64,000 nucleotides of DNA from contig OW388293.1 in assembly GCA_936450465.1 (NCBI GenBank), positions 22,345,860 through 22,409,859 on the forward strand. Reading direction: 5' to 3'. The position numbers and the translations under genes were made by a program. The notes beneath the pieces were generated by a model. It was not told the DNA's origin, made no database searches, and worked only from the letters and a program-made list of their open reading frames with translations. Shown here piece after piece: positions 33,507-45,934 of the stretch. The DNA is from Gibbula magus. Lineage: Eukaryota > Mollusca > Gastropoda > Trochida > Trochidae. Each line of letters begins with the position of its first letter. Position 1 is the first letter of the stretch.

Positions 33507-33955
33507 ACCTTTTTATGACTGCACGTTAGTTATTATTCACGACAGAAACTTTTAAAATTGAGAGGGACAACGTTGTGCTCTTCTGTCTTAAAAGTTTAGA
33601 ATAATAAATATCAAAGACATGTTCAGTATATTCCAACGAGTCGGAATAACATAGTCTCAGCTATTATGACATAAATTGGAAAAGAACAGTATGTTAGGTT
33701 ATAGACAGTTTCTGTTTACCGATCTCTTGAAAGACATTAGCGAACCTAATTTACAAAGGTTCGTGGAATACTCCTAAGTGTCATTCATCATTGCTATACA
33801 TACTGTTACAATAAGAATCGTTACCTTGAAAAACTTGAAATCCGAAAGGGACATTTTACAAACGTTATATGTTATTTAAGAATATATTGAATCAACAAAA
33901 TAGCAATATGTTACTCATAAAATAATAAAGGTTAAAATATAATAATAGCAAATAT

Positions 33956-34371
33956 ACTCACGTGCAAAAGAAACGTTCCCACATTTTCAAAAGAGTATAC
34001 AATAAATTATTGATGTCGGAGGAAGTAGATGTGTAATGTATTTCATAGACACATGCTTTATAAATAAGTCCTCACAATTTCATAAATCAGAGTGTAGAAT
34101 ATTTATTTTTATGTCTTGTTAAGTACACGTGGGATTCTAACATAGCATGTTCAATGTATATAAATTTGTTGACGCATCATTACTGTAGGACGTCACAAAA
34201 CAAGCTAAAATCGCTTTGAACGCTTCTATCTCGTCTATTTCTTAAAACGTGTGTTTCTCAGAAACATGTACTGATTTTGATGTAATGCTGTTTCAGTCGT
34301 ATTTATCGCCCTTGGATTGAAATATCTTGTATTTTGTATGGGGACGTTTCTTTAAACTTTTGCACGTGAGT
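33956..34371. mobile_element. MITE family 3, second copy (about 416 bp)
   Basis: Ends ACTCACGTGCAAAAGAAACG and inverse TTTTGCACGTGAGT. Shares AATTTGTTGACGC-TCATTA and TAGGACGTCACAAAACAAGC with 28,277-28,852, with internal deletions. Confidence 0.8.
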
Positions 34372-34893
34372 TCATGTTTATAGTTACCAACGGTTTTTCT
34401 TATAGATGTACGGTAGACAGTGGTGAAATTGATCAGCTGAGTCGAATGTATGTTTACACATTGACGTAGATGGTAAAAGGGAAGGCAACACCTGTGCAGT
34501 AGGTGAGTGCAAATCAAACAAACCACACCAACAAATCATCTAAACTAGATTGGCGTATTGATACCTCATTGACATTTGACCCTTTGACATACATACAACA
34601 AAAGTGAATGACAAAGTTCCGTGATTCATGAAAAAGTTCAAATAACCCGAATCAGAAATATAGCAATTTATTACCCATATGATTGACAATAACCGAGTTA
34701 ATATTATTGATATGAGCACATGTGCACATATCACGTTTGCCGAGCAACCATTGTTTCACCGCGACCTCCCGTATTTTGTCGTCGTCATAAAACGATTGTT
34801 CGTGACGTCACTGTAGCTTGCCGTCCCAAGAGAAGTGGGCCGTTTCCTGGTTATTTTAACGCGAATCAAATGGAATAAAATGGGTAATAAAGA

Positions 34894-35036
34894 AATTATT
34901 ACACTCGAAAGTGTGTCATATGACGTTTACGAAACTCGTGCAAATTTATGTATAACCCTCGCTCTCGCTCGGGAAATACAAACATTCACACTCGTTTCGT
35001 AAAAGTCATATGACACACTTCCTCGTGTAATAATCT
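34894..35036. mobile_element. Palindromic MITE family 4 with CATATGAC arms
   Basis: TTATTACACTCGAAAGTGTG followed by TCATATGAC pairs with the inverse near 35,005-35,034. The central region contains CTCGCTCTCGCTCGGG. A diverged copy lies at 48,407-48,505. Confidence 0.75.
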
Positions 35037-35039
35037 CTA

Positions 35040-36370
35040 TATCCAATGCGTCGTCATCAGCAGTGCCATATCGGCCATTTTTTCAAGTCACCCCATGGAA
35101 AACATCCCGCTATTTCTTACGTTACACGAATTGTTCCGAATGCCCTGTTGCCGCTAACTGTATCTATTTTTTTTAGAAATGGTCATCCATCTAACCAGAG
35201 AGTGTTATAAATTGTTAAAATTAAACAAATTGACACCAAAAGATGTAATTTTTATAAATTCGACCAGAAAACAAATAATGAGGTTGTAATAATTATTTCA
35301 TCAGTTCGTTGAGTCAATGTTCCTGACCTTATAAATTTGCATAAGTCAACACTTGCCCGGATGTGTCCCCCCGTTTTTACGATTAAAATCACTGTGAGTA
35401 AACTTAAATTTTGACAATGATTTATACATTTATGAAAAATAAATGTTTTATCCTACCATTATGACGACATTTGATCATGTTTGAGTTCACATTCGAAGTA
35501 CGAAATGTGTTTGACATGACATGGACATACTTTCCGATCTGCTATTTTAAAAGTCGAAGTGCAGCCGTGAAACATAACAGTCACCCCACCTCGCTAAAAC
35601 GTAATTTACAACTTAACAAGAATACAATTGCCAAATGATTTATGTTCATTATTTCAAAGTTTTCATTTGGAATTTGATAGAAATTATACCCGTTTTCAGG
35701 CGAAATCATAGATAGACACGTAAGTTCGAATTCATTGCAAATGGATGTCACTGTGTCGTCTCGGCTACGTCACACAATATTTTGGTCAGATATAAATTAA
35801 ATTAATGCACATGTTATTACATCCATGAAATTAACAAGAATGACAAACAAATGCATTTTAAAAAATAACAATAAGAGTAACTAGTGTTTGAATCGGCGAA
35901 TTTAGTGACAAACGAAACATGTTGATCACATGATCAATTTTGTACAGTCAAGCTCATCACGTGACATTGTTGCCAATACGACAACGCTACCCGAACCGAA
36001 ACTTTTTTTGTATTTTTCAAAATTCAAGATCATAATTACTTAAAATCTTCAGCAGACAATTACAGAATTGTGTTCTAACTTTGGTTTTAAACGGAATATT
36101 TACAAAATGATTTAGATTATTAATTATTTTCATTTGAACACATCTGTGAAGGGCGAAGGAAATGGATAACAATGGCGAGGCGACGAGTGTTTGTTGAGTT
36201 TCGCGATAACGATGAATGTTTGACGTTGAAATATATAAAAACTGTAATGCCATATGCTTATATTTGGAACATAGAAAAGTGAATAGATATTTGAACCTTT
36301 TGTGTAAATTTTATTACGATTGATGCATTATTTTAAAAACATTTCACACGGAAGTAAATACACTGTTTAT
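35040..36370. other. AT-rich intergenic sequence, no feature recognised
   Basis: Only short motif-free frames are present. Confidence 0.45.
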
Positions 36371-36874
36371 TTAAAGGTACATCCATTGTTTTGTTGGGGG
36401 TCAAATATGCCAAACGTTATAAATGGTCTTATTTTATCGAGAAGTACCAACTGTTAACGAAAAATACCATTTTTATGATACTCGGCTTAGTATATTGACG
36501 ATATGAAGGTAAAAGTATCGATTTCTGATCGAAAACCGGACAATACACAGCGTGTGGCGCGCGCCAATGAGTCAAACGTAATTTTGGAATCTTACTTAAA
36601 CCAGAAAACATAAAAAAAATTGGGTTGATAATGTTGAATAAGTCATATAATAAATGTGCATGTAAATAGGACGTGCACTTTCGGTTTCTGCACATGCATA
36701 ATGATGTTACTCGATTTTAATTGGAAACTAGTATAGTAATTATGATATGTCTGGCGATTGGGGATGAATATGCAAGCTGATTGAATTTGTTTGTATTGTA
36801 AACAGCACATATGGTGTGTTGGAATGTATTAAAGCCAAATAAAATTTTATGAAACACAATTGATGCACCTTTAA
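36371..36874. mobile_element. MITE family 2 with TTAA ends, 504 bp
   Basis: TTAAAGGTACATCCATTG at the left and the inverse CAATTGATGCACCTTTAA at the right. The flanking TTAA is the probable target duplication, as in family 1. A fragment is at 27,922-28,222. Confidence 0.75.
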
Positions 36875-37589
36875 GAATACCCATTGTTACAAATTACGTC
36901 GAAATTTTATAAAACAACGAAGCTCATTTATGACAGGCTCTTGTTTTCTGAAAGAAAAACACATATCATCATCATATTATTATCTGATATTAAATTTAAT
37001 TATGAACAAAATGGTTTAAAAATTTGGCTTAAATAATTATTGACAAAATAATTCGAGTTTTGAAAATGTAGTACGATTTTAGAACTACTGTATTATTCCA
37101 TAATGATTGTATTCATAGACCCGTGTACAAAATTAAAATTGAAGAAATAGTTCATTATGACAATATTAAGTTAGTACAACATGTTACTCAGAAAAATAAT
37201 TTAATTTTAAAATATTTAAATGTGAATTACTAAGGAAAGAAAAGCTATAAATGGATACCCATGTGACGTAATTGTTAAAATTTTACAACTTTGACGCTCT
37301 CTGTAAAAACCTGAAAACAATCCAGCAGGCTTAAGGTTAAGCATACATTGATAGCTGTATAAAAGCTGAATGCTATTTGTCTAGCTCACTATAAGTATCT
37401 AAGAAACACTTCATATGAATCGTTCAAAACTATATAAATATGCACCATCCCATCTCCTAGGATTCGATATGAATCCAAAGCATGAATGTTTTATGTTTTC
37501 AAAATAATATTCTAAATAATTATAATAAACTATCCTAGTTTAACTTCTTTTGGAGGTATCTTAGAAGCTGTAGAATCATTTATCCTAGT

Positions 37590-37795
37590 TTACGTGCTCT
37601 TTCGTTCAGGATCCGCCCCAAGACGTGGTTCAATTCTAACGTTATATGGAAAGGGCCTGTTGATAATCCCCGGACAACACGTCATGGATGGAGGTCCATC
37701 CTTCCCACAGCGGAACTCAAACCTCTGCAGCATTCCTACCAGGAACAGGAACAACTCCATCCGGGCCAGAGGTTCACCCAGGCATTCACGACGTC
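37590..37795 (-). CDS. Gene A exon 4 (heme-binding loop and C-terminus)
   Basis: Acceptor TTTTTTTCCAG|GA CGT. Supplies RRECLGEPLARMELF and ends at TAA. The final 20 residues (FPYNVRIEPRL onward) are unlike gene B and may be a replaced tail. Confidence 0.88.
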
Positions 37796-40700
37796 CTGGA
37801 AAAAAACGTAATTCCGCGATAAAATATAAGACATCATTTGAGAAGCAAAATTTCTGAAAATATAGAAAGACTTTTCACACTTGTTATCATATATTGTTAT
37901 TGATATCTGCCATCATTATTGAATCCATGTTTGTACAAACTGATTTACCTGTTAACTATGATTGATTATGATAACTTATCCAAACTTTGTATTTTCTCAT
38001 AAAGGTGTTTAAACTAAGAACCAACATGAATGCATTGTGTCAAACGAATGTTGTCAGTGGCGAGGCAATTTTCTTGACATAAGCCCTGTTTATACGGCGA
38101 ACTTTGCACACATGCAATATTGCTTATGGTAGTAATATACACACGTGAGTAAAAGTAAATTTGCTATGCGTTCATATGTGTTTAATGTCTGCCTGTGCAA
38201 ATGGGCTTCCAACTATTTTAATATATGAATAGAGAATTCCTAAAACATGCCAATTAATATTTATTAGATGTAAACTAAATAAATGACATTAATTAAATCT
38301 GTCAACATTGTTTTGACTATGTCCCCTAATTATATAATGAAAATCGGATAGCCAGATTGATTTCGAAGGTCATCGCGTGCAAGAAGGAGATTATACTATA
38401 TATAGAGAATTTGAAAAACAATATTAAGAGTTTCTAAAGTTCCCTTATATATTTTCTCAACCTGTGTGAAGTCACTATGTCTGTATACGACGAACTTTTA
38501 CTAGAAAAGTGAAAATACCATATTTACTCACGGTAGTAAAAATTTGCACCTGCCCCTAACTAGGTGCAAATTTGCTTACGGTAGTGAAAAATTTGCTTAC
38601 GGTAGTAAAATATACATATGTGCAAATGCGTCCATACGGCGAAGTTTGCTCATATGAGCAAATTTGCATATGTGTAATGGTTTACTCATATGCAAATGCT
38701 CGCCGTATAAACAGGGCTTTATATATCAGACAAGTTGTACTGTTTGTCTCATGGAATAAATGATTGATTGATTGTTATTGATAGATTTAAAAAAAGAATA
38801 TTAAAGATGACATGTTTGTTACTGTATACGTGTAGCTCTTTCTATCGAGGTTAATATGGACCGATGAACCAGTTAATCGCAGTCATACTCGGGTTAATAA
38901 ATGAGGGATACCTTGGTACAAAGAGGGGTACTCGAAGATGAAACATACATAGAATATATCTGACCATCATATTCAAACAAAATATAAGAATATTCTATTC
39001 TTATGTTATTTGCAGATTGTTAAACTTTGAATTGTTTCATATAAGCAAAGATTACATTAATGTTTAAAATCAGACAAACTAATTAACGCTTTAAACTGCT
39101 ATAGTTTTGTTTTGTCGTCAATGTAACAGTTGAAATACAAATTATATTGATATCGATATTGTAATTGATCAAAGTATGATTTTTATATTATAAAAAGTCA
39201 TATTCGTCGTATTATGTCAAAAAGTGTTACGTTGAATATGAATCAGTGCTTTGCAATAAATTTAATCTTAAGAGGACCTAACTACGTCATGTCAAGTTCA
39301 ACCTTAAAATGTGCCAATATAAGTTTCAAACTTAGACACTACAACGAACTCTTGACAAGTTTAGAATCACAAATACTTCACCTATGGAGAAAGGTATGAA
39401 TTCCTCTTTGCGCGCAAACTTTCCATCACTGTCCAGAAAACGTTCTGGTCGGAAAGTTTCTGGGTCTCCCCAGACCTCCGGATCCAGAAGAACGGAATTA
39501 AGCAATGGTAGAATTGTAACTCCTTTCGGGAAGAAATAGCCATGAAAGTGTAGGTCCCTGGACACAGTGTGTGGCAGATTAGCTGGTACTGCATCACACA
39601 ACCTCAACGTCTCAGCAATGGTGGCCTCGAGGTAAGGCAGACTGGTTCTGTCCTTCATGGACGGTGATCTGTCCAGTCCGATGTTCTCCTGGATCTCCTG
39701 GAAACACTTTTCCTGAACATCCGGGTAGTTCAGGAGGTACACCAAGGCCCATCGGAGCACAGTTCCAGTAGTTTCAGATCCAGCTATGAAGAGATCGAGT
39801 AAGCTGATCGTCAGATTTTTTTCTGGAACAAAAACCCAGGTGACCTCATTAGTATCTTAATCAAAATGATATCGAGTATAATAATAGTTTGTTTGTTAAT
39901 GTGAGTCTAACGTAGTTTCAATACGTTTGATTTGACTTCCGAAGTCTCAGAGATCTCGTTGAACCCTGTTGTGATCGGCTACTGTAGTTTCACAAACAGT
40001 TTAAAACATTGGTGAAAAATAGAATTATTTCCCGACCAGATACACAGATTAAATTGTGTAGAAGGAACACATGATTGAAACCGCAAAGATAACTAATTTA
40101 CGCATGTTTATTTCAACGAAATAGGTTGAACTACGACATAATGTATCCAAACGCAGTAAATCGCCTATCACAAAAGTCTTATTGGAACCTCCTACAATAA
40201 ACCAAATTAAAACAAAAAAAAATCAAATGTCATGGTAGAATATTGATTACCTCTTTGCATTCTTTATTAGAATCACTAAGCACATAATCACAGAGCTTCG
40301 GTCTACTAATTATGTCAACGCACTCTGATTTATATCCCCGTCATTTATTGTGAAAAATTGTATGGACCTGATATGAAGGAATGCGATGTGTTCATACACA
40401 TAGGTTTTCTTTCCAAAAGTGTTACCTTATACAATAACAAGAAAAGAATGTATAGTGACACTGAACCCGAAACCTAAAGGGAGTATAGAAGGAATTGCTA
40501 CCAACCATTGCAACCCCATCACACCAAACCCGTTTTCACTACGTTCTAAGAAGTTTGGTTTAGATCGGGCCCAGACTCCCTTGGAATTGAATTGGCGTAG
40601 CAGCAACTGCACACGAACTTGATGGACTGAGTCTGACGTAATACAACAGAAGTGTTCTCCAAAGTGTTGTGCTTGTGGACGTAGACTAGTGCTTTCGGGA

Positions 40701-43700
40701 ATCGATTGCAATACGCTTGTGTATCGTTTCAACCCCGTCCATCACATCTACAAATGTACAAATGTACCTTGGTGTGTGACTTAGCAACTTACCATCAAAT
40801 GTAGTTTCTATTCCTTGATCATGCCGATTCTTCATTTCAGCAATGTAAAGTGATGTTAAGTCGTGTTTCGTATCATGCTGGTCGTCGAGATGACGTCGTA
40901 GAAAGGGACGAACGACTTTATCCACAATAGCAGTAGAATTATTCAGCATTCTGTAGAACTTGAATAGGTCGCCAGGAATGTATCTGACGGCGGGATAAAC
41001 ATTCACAACATTGGCGGACTTGAAATAGGTGATGTTTTCATCCAATATTTGTAAGATTTCAACGAGTGTTTCATCTTCGTACTCGAATCGATGATCAAAT
41101 ACGAGGAAAGAGATGATATTGCATACGGCCATGTGAATAACATGGCTGGGGTCAACATCACATTTTGAATTATTTGAGAGATACTGAATCAAGAACGACA
41201 ACTCTTCTCGTAACTTGTCCTCAATGCTATTTTTACCCATTCCAAGTTCTCTCATGGCTTTGATCGAGAATGCTCTGTGCTCCTGCCATAAGTCCCCGGA
41301 TGAAAACACTATCCCTGAAACACAACACAAACATACCTGAATTCTGGAATGGTAGTAGAGGAAAGGGTTACCTTTTATGCAGCAGTTTAGAAGTTTGAAC
41401 TCAAACCAGGACAGATAATCAAGAACGACAACTTTTAAAATTCCAATAGGAGCATGTTTTGTTCTTCGGTCAGCTATTATTATCCCCGCCACGAAGTGGA
41501 AGGGGGATACAGGTTTGGGCTCCGTCCGTGCGTCCGTCCGTCCGAGATAAAGGGGACAGCTTTTCTCAGAAACTGTTTAAGATAGGGTTACCAAATTTGG
41601 TGTGATGCTTGAGGGCATAAATACATTCACGGAGTTCGAATATGAGAAGCGTTATTGCCCTTGATCGTTATTTCGACTCTGTGCCAGGTAATTTCAAAAG
41701 GGACAGCTTTTCTCAGAAACTATTTCAGATAGGAGAACCAAATTTGGTGTGTGGCTTGAAGGTTTAAAAATTAATAACGCGTGATTCAGGTATCTTTTAA
41801 CTTTTCATTGAGGCTGTTTAAGATCAAATCAGTTGTGTGGCTTCAGGGTGTCGATACCTTGATGGAATGAACATGTGAAGTGCACAATTATTTCTTCTCG
41901 AATTATTGCCCTTGTTCCAATTTCTTGGGTCAGGCGGGGGATGTTGATGACTATGTCTTCTTGTTACTACCTAACGTCACAATTCAGACAGGTAAAATAC
42001 GTTAATCATTATCTATGATCATATAAACCGGAGTGCAATTACAAAATCAAACCAAATCTAGACGCAATCTAAATAGATTTAGATCGGCAATTCTAAAAAA
42101 CTGTCGATCTCAATTCATTTAGATGACAACAGACGAAGACAATATAAGAAAACTAAAGTTTAACATAAATAGCAACATAAAAAAGATAGTTACTTCTAAT
42201 TCTTGTACGATTTTAGACAAACCTTTGTTGTATATGACATATACATATAATGCATTTACAACGTCATTGATCAATGTTGCAATCATTTACATTTAACAAC
42301 ACATTTAATACAGCCAGCATTTATCACAATATACATACATACAGTTTCCAGTTGTGATGCATATTTATAAGTATAGTATTTATATTATAAGTAACCATTG
42401 TGTTTCCATTATATTCAGTTATTAAGGTTTTCCATACAATACTAATAGGTACACATAGCATTATTTAAATGACCCATTCGGTGGCAATAGAAAGTTAAAA
42501 CACACAACCGTAGGTCCTGTAGCTCATTAAACATTGTATGATTTATTATCTAAGGTGAGAAATCTAAAAAACGCAATATCAATTAATTCATGGTTAAAAT
42601 GAAAAGTTAAAAGTTTAAAAGTTTCCTCTCTCTATAGCGTACCAACTCTTTCAAAATTGAATAGATTGAGAGCAATAAGTGTCTGCAAGCCATAACCCTA
42701 AGTTGAAACTAAATGGGCAGGTAATGCCTTCCCAGGATAGTAACCGAACGCCAGCGAACCTACCCTCTAAAGTAAACATAAATGACATATTTTATCATTA
42801 AAAATGGGAAATTTGAAAAAATAAAATTTGAAAAAAAAGGTGCTGCAGCCCCTTTAATATACACCGACCTCTGGGTCAATAGCTATGGCGAATACACAAT
42901 GCATAGCTGTCCACGGGGTGACATGTCAGTCCTTAAAAATGATGTTACTATTTTCTTTATTTGTGGTGCGAAAGAAATTAAACCTGACTCGTTCAAAGCT
43001 GTTTGTATTTCCAAGATGATTACCATTTTGTCAAAAGGGAGATATCTTAGTAACCGAACGGATGCACCACTTTAACTTGCACGCTGCCACGCCCTTAGTT
43101 TAGGGCAATGAAATTTCCATATGATATTTTCAAAATATTAGCTTTCAAGCATTACTAGTTCCTGGTGTGTAGTCGAAAGAAGGTTAGAGAGTAGACACTC
43201 TGCCACGCCCATATTATGGGGCATCAAGATAAAATGAACAAACTTTAGTCTCCATGTACAGAAATGGTAAGGAGATGCAGCAAGACTTGAAATGGCCAGT
43301 GACTGAGACTGGTTGCAAGTACATTGTACAAAGTACATTGTTATACTATTTAATCAGCTTGAAAAGTGTAAACAATTTAACCAACCGGTGCAGTTTACCG
43401 AAATATCCATGGAAACTTTAACCTATGCTAGTTATTATTCTCATTAAAATCAGATTAGGCTAGTCTGACTAGGCTCAATGACACAGTCCGTCAGATTAAC
43501 CTTTGACTCCAGTTTGACCTATATTCAATTCGAAAAGAAATCCAACCAATCAAAATGCGCCTCTCTTACTGAAACGCGGCTGGGTTTAATAAAATCAACT
43601 TCACCAGCAGACCATCTTCTAGCAGTTTACATTGCTCAAAGTAAATATTGCATATACAAAGCAGTTATTCTGCATTCAATACACTTGTCTTTGAGGTGTC

Positions 43701-45934
43701 GTTGAATCAATGGGCCAGATCGAATTGAACCATAAGAGCTGCTTCATTTATCCATGGGAAAGAGAAACGGCGTACGCCGTTTACAGCTATATTTGACCGA
43801 TTTTCAAACGATAGCTTGTCATCTAGCATCGAGATTCTTATATCTAATAAAAGCTAAAGAAATTGAACTACACAGTAGCGAGCCAAAACAACTTAATATA
43901 ACAAAAAGACCAGATATGTTCCTTTTCACTTCATTTTAAAAAGAAATACTATAAGAATCTTACTGTGCTCTCTTTCAGGTGACGGCAAATGGTTAATGTG
44001 ATACCAATTGCAAGTACATATTCTATTCATATGTATACATGGCAACAATTATTTCAATCGCAGAGCTGAGAAATGTTGCTCAACATACATGTACCCTATA
44101 TAAAAAATATTCTTCACAGTGTTTCATCTGTATGCAGCATACGTGAAATATAATATTTTGATTAGAACAGAACAACACATTGAGCGATGATGTCATCGTT
44201 TCGTAAATGAATGCCTATACGCAGATGAATAACCTGAGTAATGGTTGCAATTGGCTGTAGCCTTAAAAACGATTGTAAGAAATAAGTGGTACGACACTCG
44301 TTGCACAAAAATAATGTTTGAACTCTGAATATGCAGGCGCAACTGACTCAAGAAAGCAATATTAGCCAGCCCATAGATTGTCATGCCAAAACTAGACTTT
44401 GTTAGATAGATATTCTTTATTTCCTCCAGCATTTGACGATTGCATTACAAAATACAGGTATATTATATACAGATTCAGAAACTTCAGTTTTTTTTATTTT
44501 AAAGAAACGGTTATTAATAGAAGCAGTCAGTCGAAGTTAAAAACTGATATTTACTATTGTTGAATAACGATGGATCTAATTTTTTAAGGCATCGATCGAC
44601 ATCATAGGTAAGCTCTAAGACAACATTTTAAACTTGACCTAGACCATTCCGACAGCGAATCTCGCATTGTGTCATTTACCATTATGACGAGAACACGATT
44701 CGGCCAACATAAAACACTTTAGTTTCCTTTAATAATTCACAAAGAGAGTAATTTTTAAATTTGTTGTTTCTCGCGTAAACACAATGAAGAGAATGGTAAC
44801 GACACCAGGCTCTGGAATCATGTACAAATATAAGCTAAGCTTAATTCTTTTATTATCAGCACCTTGCTAAATGTGAATTTGAAAACAACTAAATCGTATA
44901 ATTCTTTTCATGTGAACGTCATTGCCATTTTATGGTGATTTTTAGTCCAATGGTGAATTTAAGATAAATATACAAAAAGACATTATCAATCAATAAAGGC
45001 AAAGTATGCAAACCAAACACACACAAAATGCATGTCATCATACTTAGTTATCGAACTACGGACCGGGTTGTAACGGCTAAATGGCATCAAAAATATGGGA
45101 CAAATCGAGCAGTCCCATTTGTAATCGGCAATCGGAAAGGCTCGAAAAAACTGGAAAACACTCGGAAATATTCGTTTTCCGAGTACTGAAGATCAGTCAT
45201 GTCAAAGCAAATTTGAAGTCAGCTGCAACCCAAGAATACGGGCCGTATCGCTGATTGGTTGATATAAATTGAGGGTTAAGGCCGACCTGACAGCCAGTAT
45301 CGCTGGGAGTAGTCAGATGGTATATGTGTAACTTAGTGGAATTAATTACTGATTATCTGATTTTAATAAGATTGCTTATTATTCATACTTTAGACAATTC
45401 AGTGATATTTGCGCACGCTCAGCTGCTGTTTGAAATGCATTACTTCGTTTTATGATGGTATAAGTCTCACAAGGGGAAAAGGTATTTTCATATATCTTGT
45501 ACGCGAGTTAAAAAGTGATTGGAAGTTTACCTCTTCCCTGTGATACATGATCTGTTAGGAAGGAGGCCGGTCTTGACGAGAAGTCGCCATTTACCTCTTC
45601 CCTGTGATACATGATCTGTTAGGAAGGAGGCCGGTCTTGACGAGAAGTCGCCTCCATGCTTGACCAGTGCATCCTTGATGACACTGTATCCATTGAGGAC
45701 GATCACAGGCTTGTTGAAGATGTACACACTGAAGATGTCGCCGTATTGACGTCGTAGTCTCCTGAAGGTGATCTGGGGGTCTGAGTCGAAGGAGAGCGCG
45801 TTACCGAGAAGGGGGAGGAGGGGAGGTCCAGGGGGTAGACCGGAGGGACGCCGTATTGAAATCAAGACGAGGAGGAACAATATAAGCGAGAAGTAAACAC
45901 TTAGAGGGATGTTCAGTAAAACTCCCAGGAACAT
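37590..45934 (-). CDS. Cytochrome P450, CYP2-like, gene A (4 exons, 502 aa)
   Basis: Exons 45,934-45,595, 41,314-40,793, 39,822-39,382 and 37,795-37,590 (340+522+441+206 nt) join in frame, with all introns in phase 1. The N-terminal hydrophobic anchor (about residues 9-27) precedes the proline hinge PSGLPPGPPLLPLLGN, as in ER-membrane P450s. Motifs: W123xxxR127 (C helix), AGSETT at 301-306 (I helix oxygen activation), ExxR 358-361, PERF 413-416, and heme loop FSIGRRECLG with Cys439. A NADPH-P450 reductase partner and a lipophilic or xenobiotic substrate are expected from the family; the actual substrate is unknown. The C-terminus diverges from gene B after INRP. A 64-bp duplication repeats the end of exon 1 with its donor. 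Intact by sequence. Confidence 0.9.
38079..38722. mobile_element. MITE family 5 in gene A intron 3
   Basis: The ends ATAAGCCCTGTTTATACGGC and inverse GCCGTATAAACAGGGCTTTA are inverted over about 22 bp. The interior is enriched for CATATG and TTTGC motifs, also arranged as inverted pairs near 38,640-38,700. About 640 bp, no ORF. Confidence 0.75.
38728..38785 (+). repeat. LINE-like 3' tail with (TGAT)n end
   Basis: TTGTACTGTTTGTCTCATGG then AATAAATGATTGATTGATTG: the end structure of CR1/L2-type non-LTR elements. Only the tail remains. Confidence 0.5.
39382..39822 (-). CDS. Gene A exon 3 (I helix, K helix, PERF)
   Basis: Acceptor TTTTTGTTCCAG, donor ATAG|GTGAAG, 147 codons. Contains LFIAGSETTGT, IAETLRL and FRPERFLD. 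Confidence 0.9.
40520..40776. mobile_element. Short TACACCAA-family MITE in gene A intron 2
   Basis: The ends CACACCAAACCCGTTTTCAC and ...CCTTGGTGTG match those of 10,299-11,596, with shared internal blocks (AATACG-T, CCGTCCA-CACA). It sits within 16 bases of the exon 2 donor. Confidence 0.75.
40793..41314 (-). CDS. Gene A exon 2 (C helix to H helix region)
   Basis: Acceptor TGTGTTTCAG|GG ATA, donor GATG|GTAAGT, 174 codons. It contains SSGDLWQEHRAF with the heme-propionate-contacting Trp/Arg pair. It is strongly diverged from gene B exon 2 despite equal length. Confidence 0.9.
41478..41960 (-). repeat. Dispersed repeat with CCGTCCGTCCG core in gene A intron 1
   Basis: CCCCGCCACGAAGTGGAAGG, GGCTCCGTCCGTGCGTCCGT and GCTTTTCTCAGAAACTGTTT are typical of a repeat seen in many marine invertebrate genomes (from memory). 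The block AGCTTTTCTCAGAAACT occurs twice within the stretch (about 41,560 and 41,708). Strand is arbitrary. Confidence 0.6.
42762..42862 (-). mobile_element. Truncated MITE family 1 copy in gene A intron 1
   Basis: The left-end portion only, ending GGTGCTGCAGCCCCTTTAAT. It matches 33,161-33,260 in reverse. Confidence 0.7.
42865..45525. other. Remainder of gene A intron 1, no exon recognised
   Basis: AT-rich. A CTGCCACGCCC-containing block occurs twice (about 43,083 and 43,200). No P450-like or other coding exon was found. Confidence 0.5.
45526..45653 (-). repeat. 64-bp tandem duplication of exon 1 end and donor
   Basis: 45,590-45,653 and 45,526-45,589 are identical copies as far as I can read. 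Only the exon-proximal donor (exon end 45,595) gives the phase 1 junction required by exon 2. The distal donor would add 64 nt and shift the frame. Confidence 0.93.
45595..45934 (-). CDS. Gene A exon 1 (membrane anchor, hinge, N-terminal domain)
   Basis: Begins MFLGVLLNIPLSVYF and ends SQGRG at donor G|GTAAAT (phase 1). The 340-nt length equals gene B exon 1. The last roughly 60 nt are duplicated just downstream. Confidence 0.88.

Noticed and set aside
45531..45589. Distal copy of the duplicated donor as the true exon 1 end of P450 gene A
   Set aside because: It gives phase 2, incompatible with exon 2, and lengthens the exon beyond the 340 nt shared with gene B.
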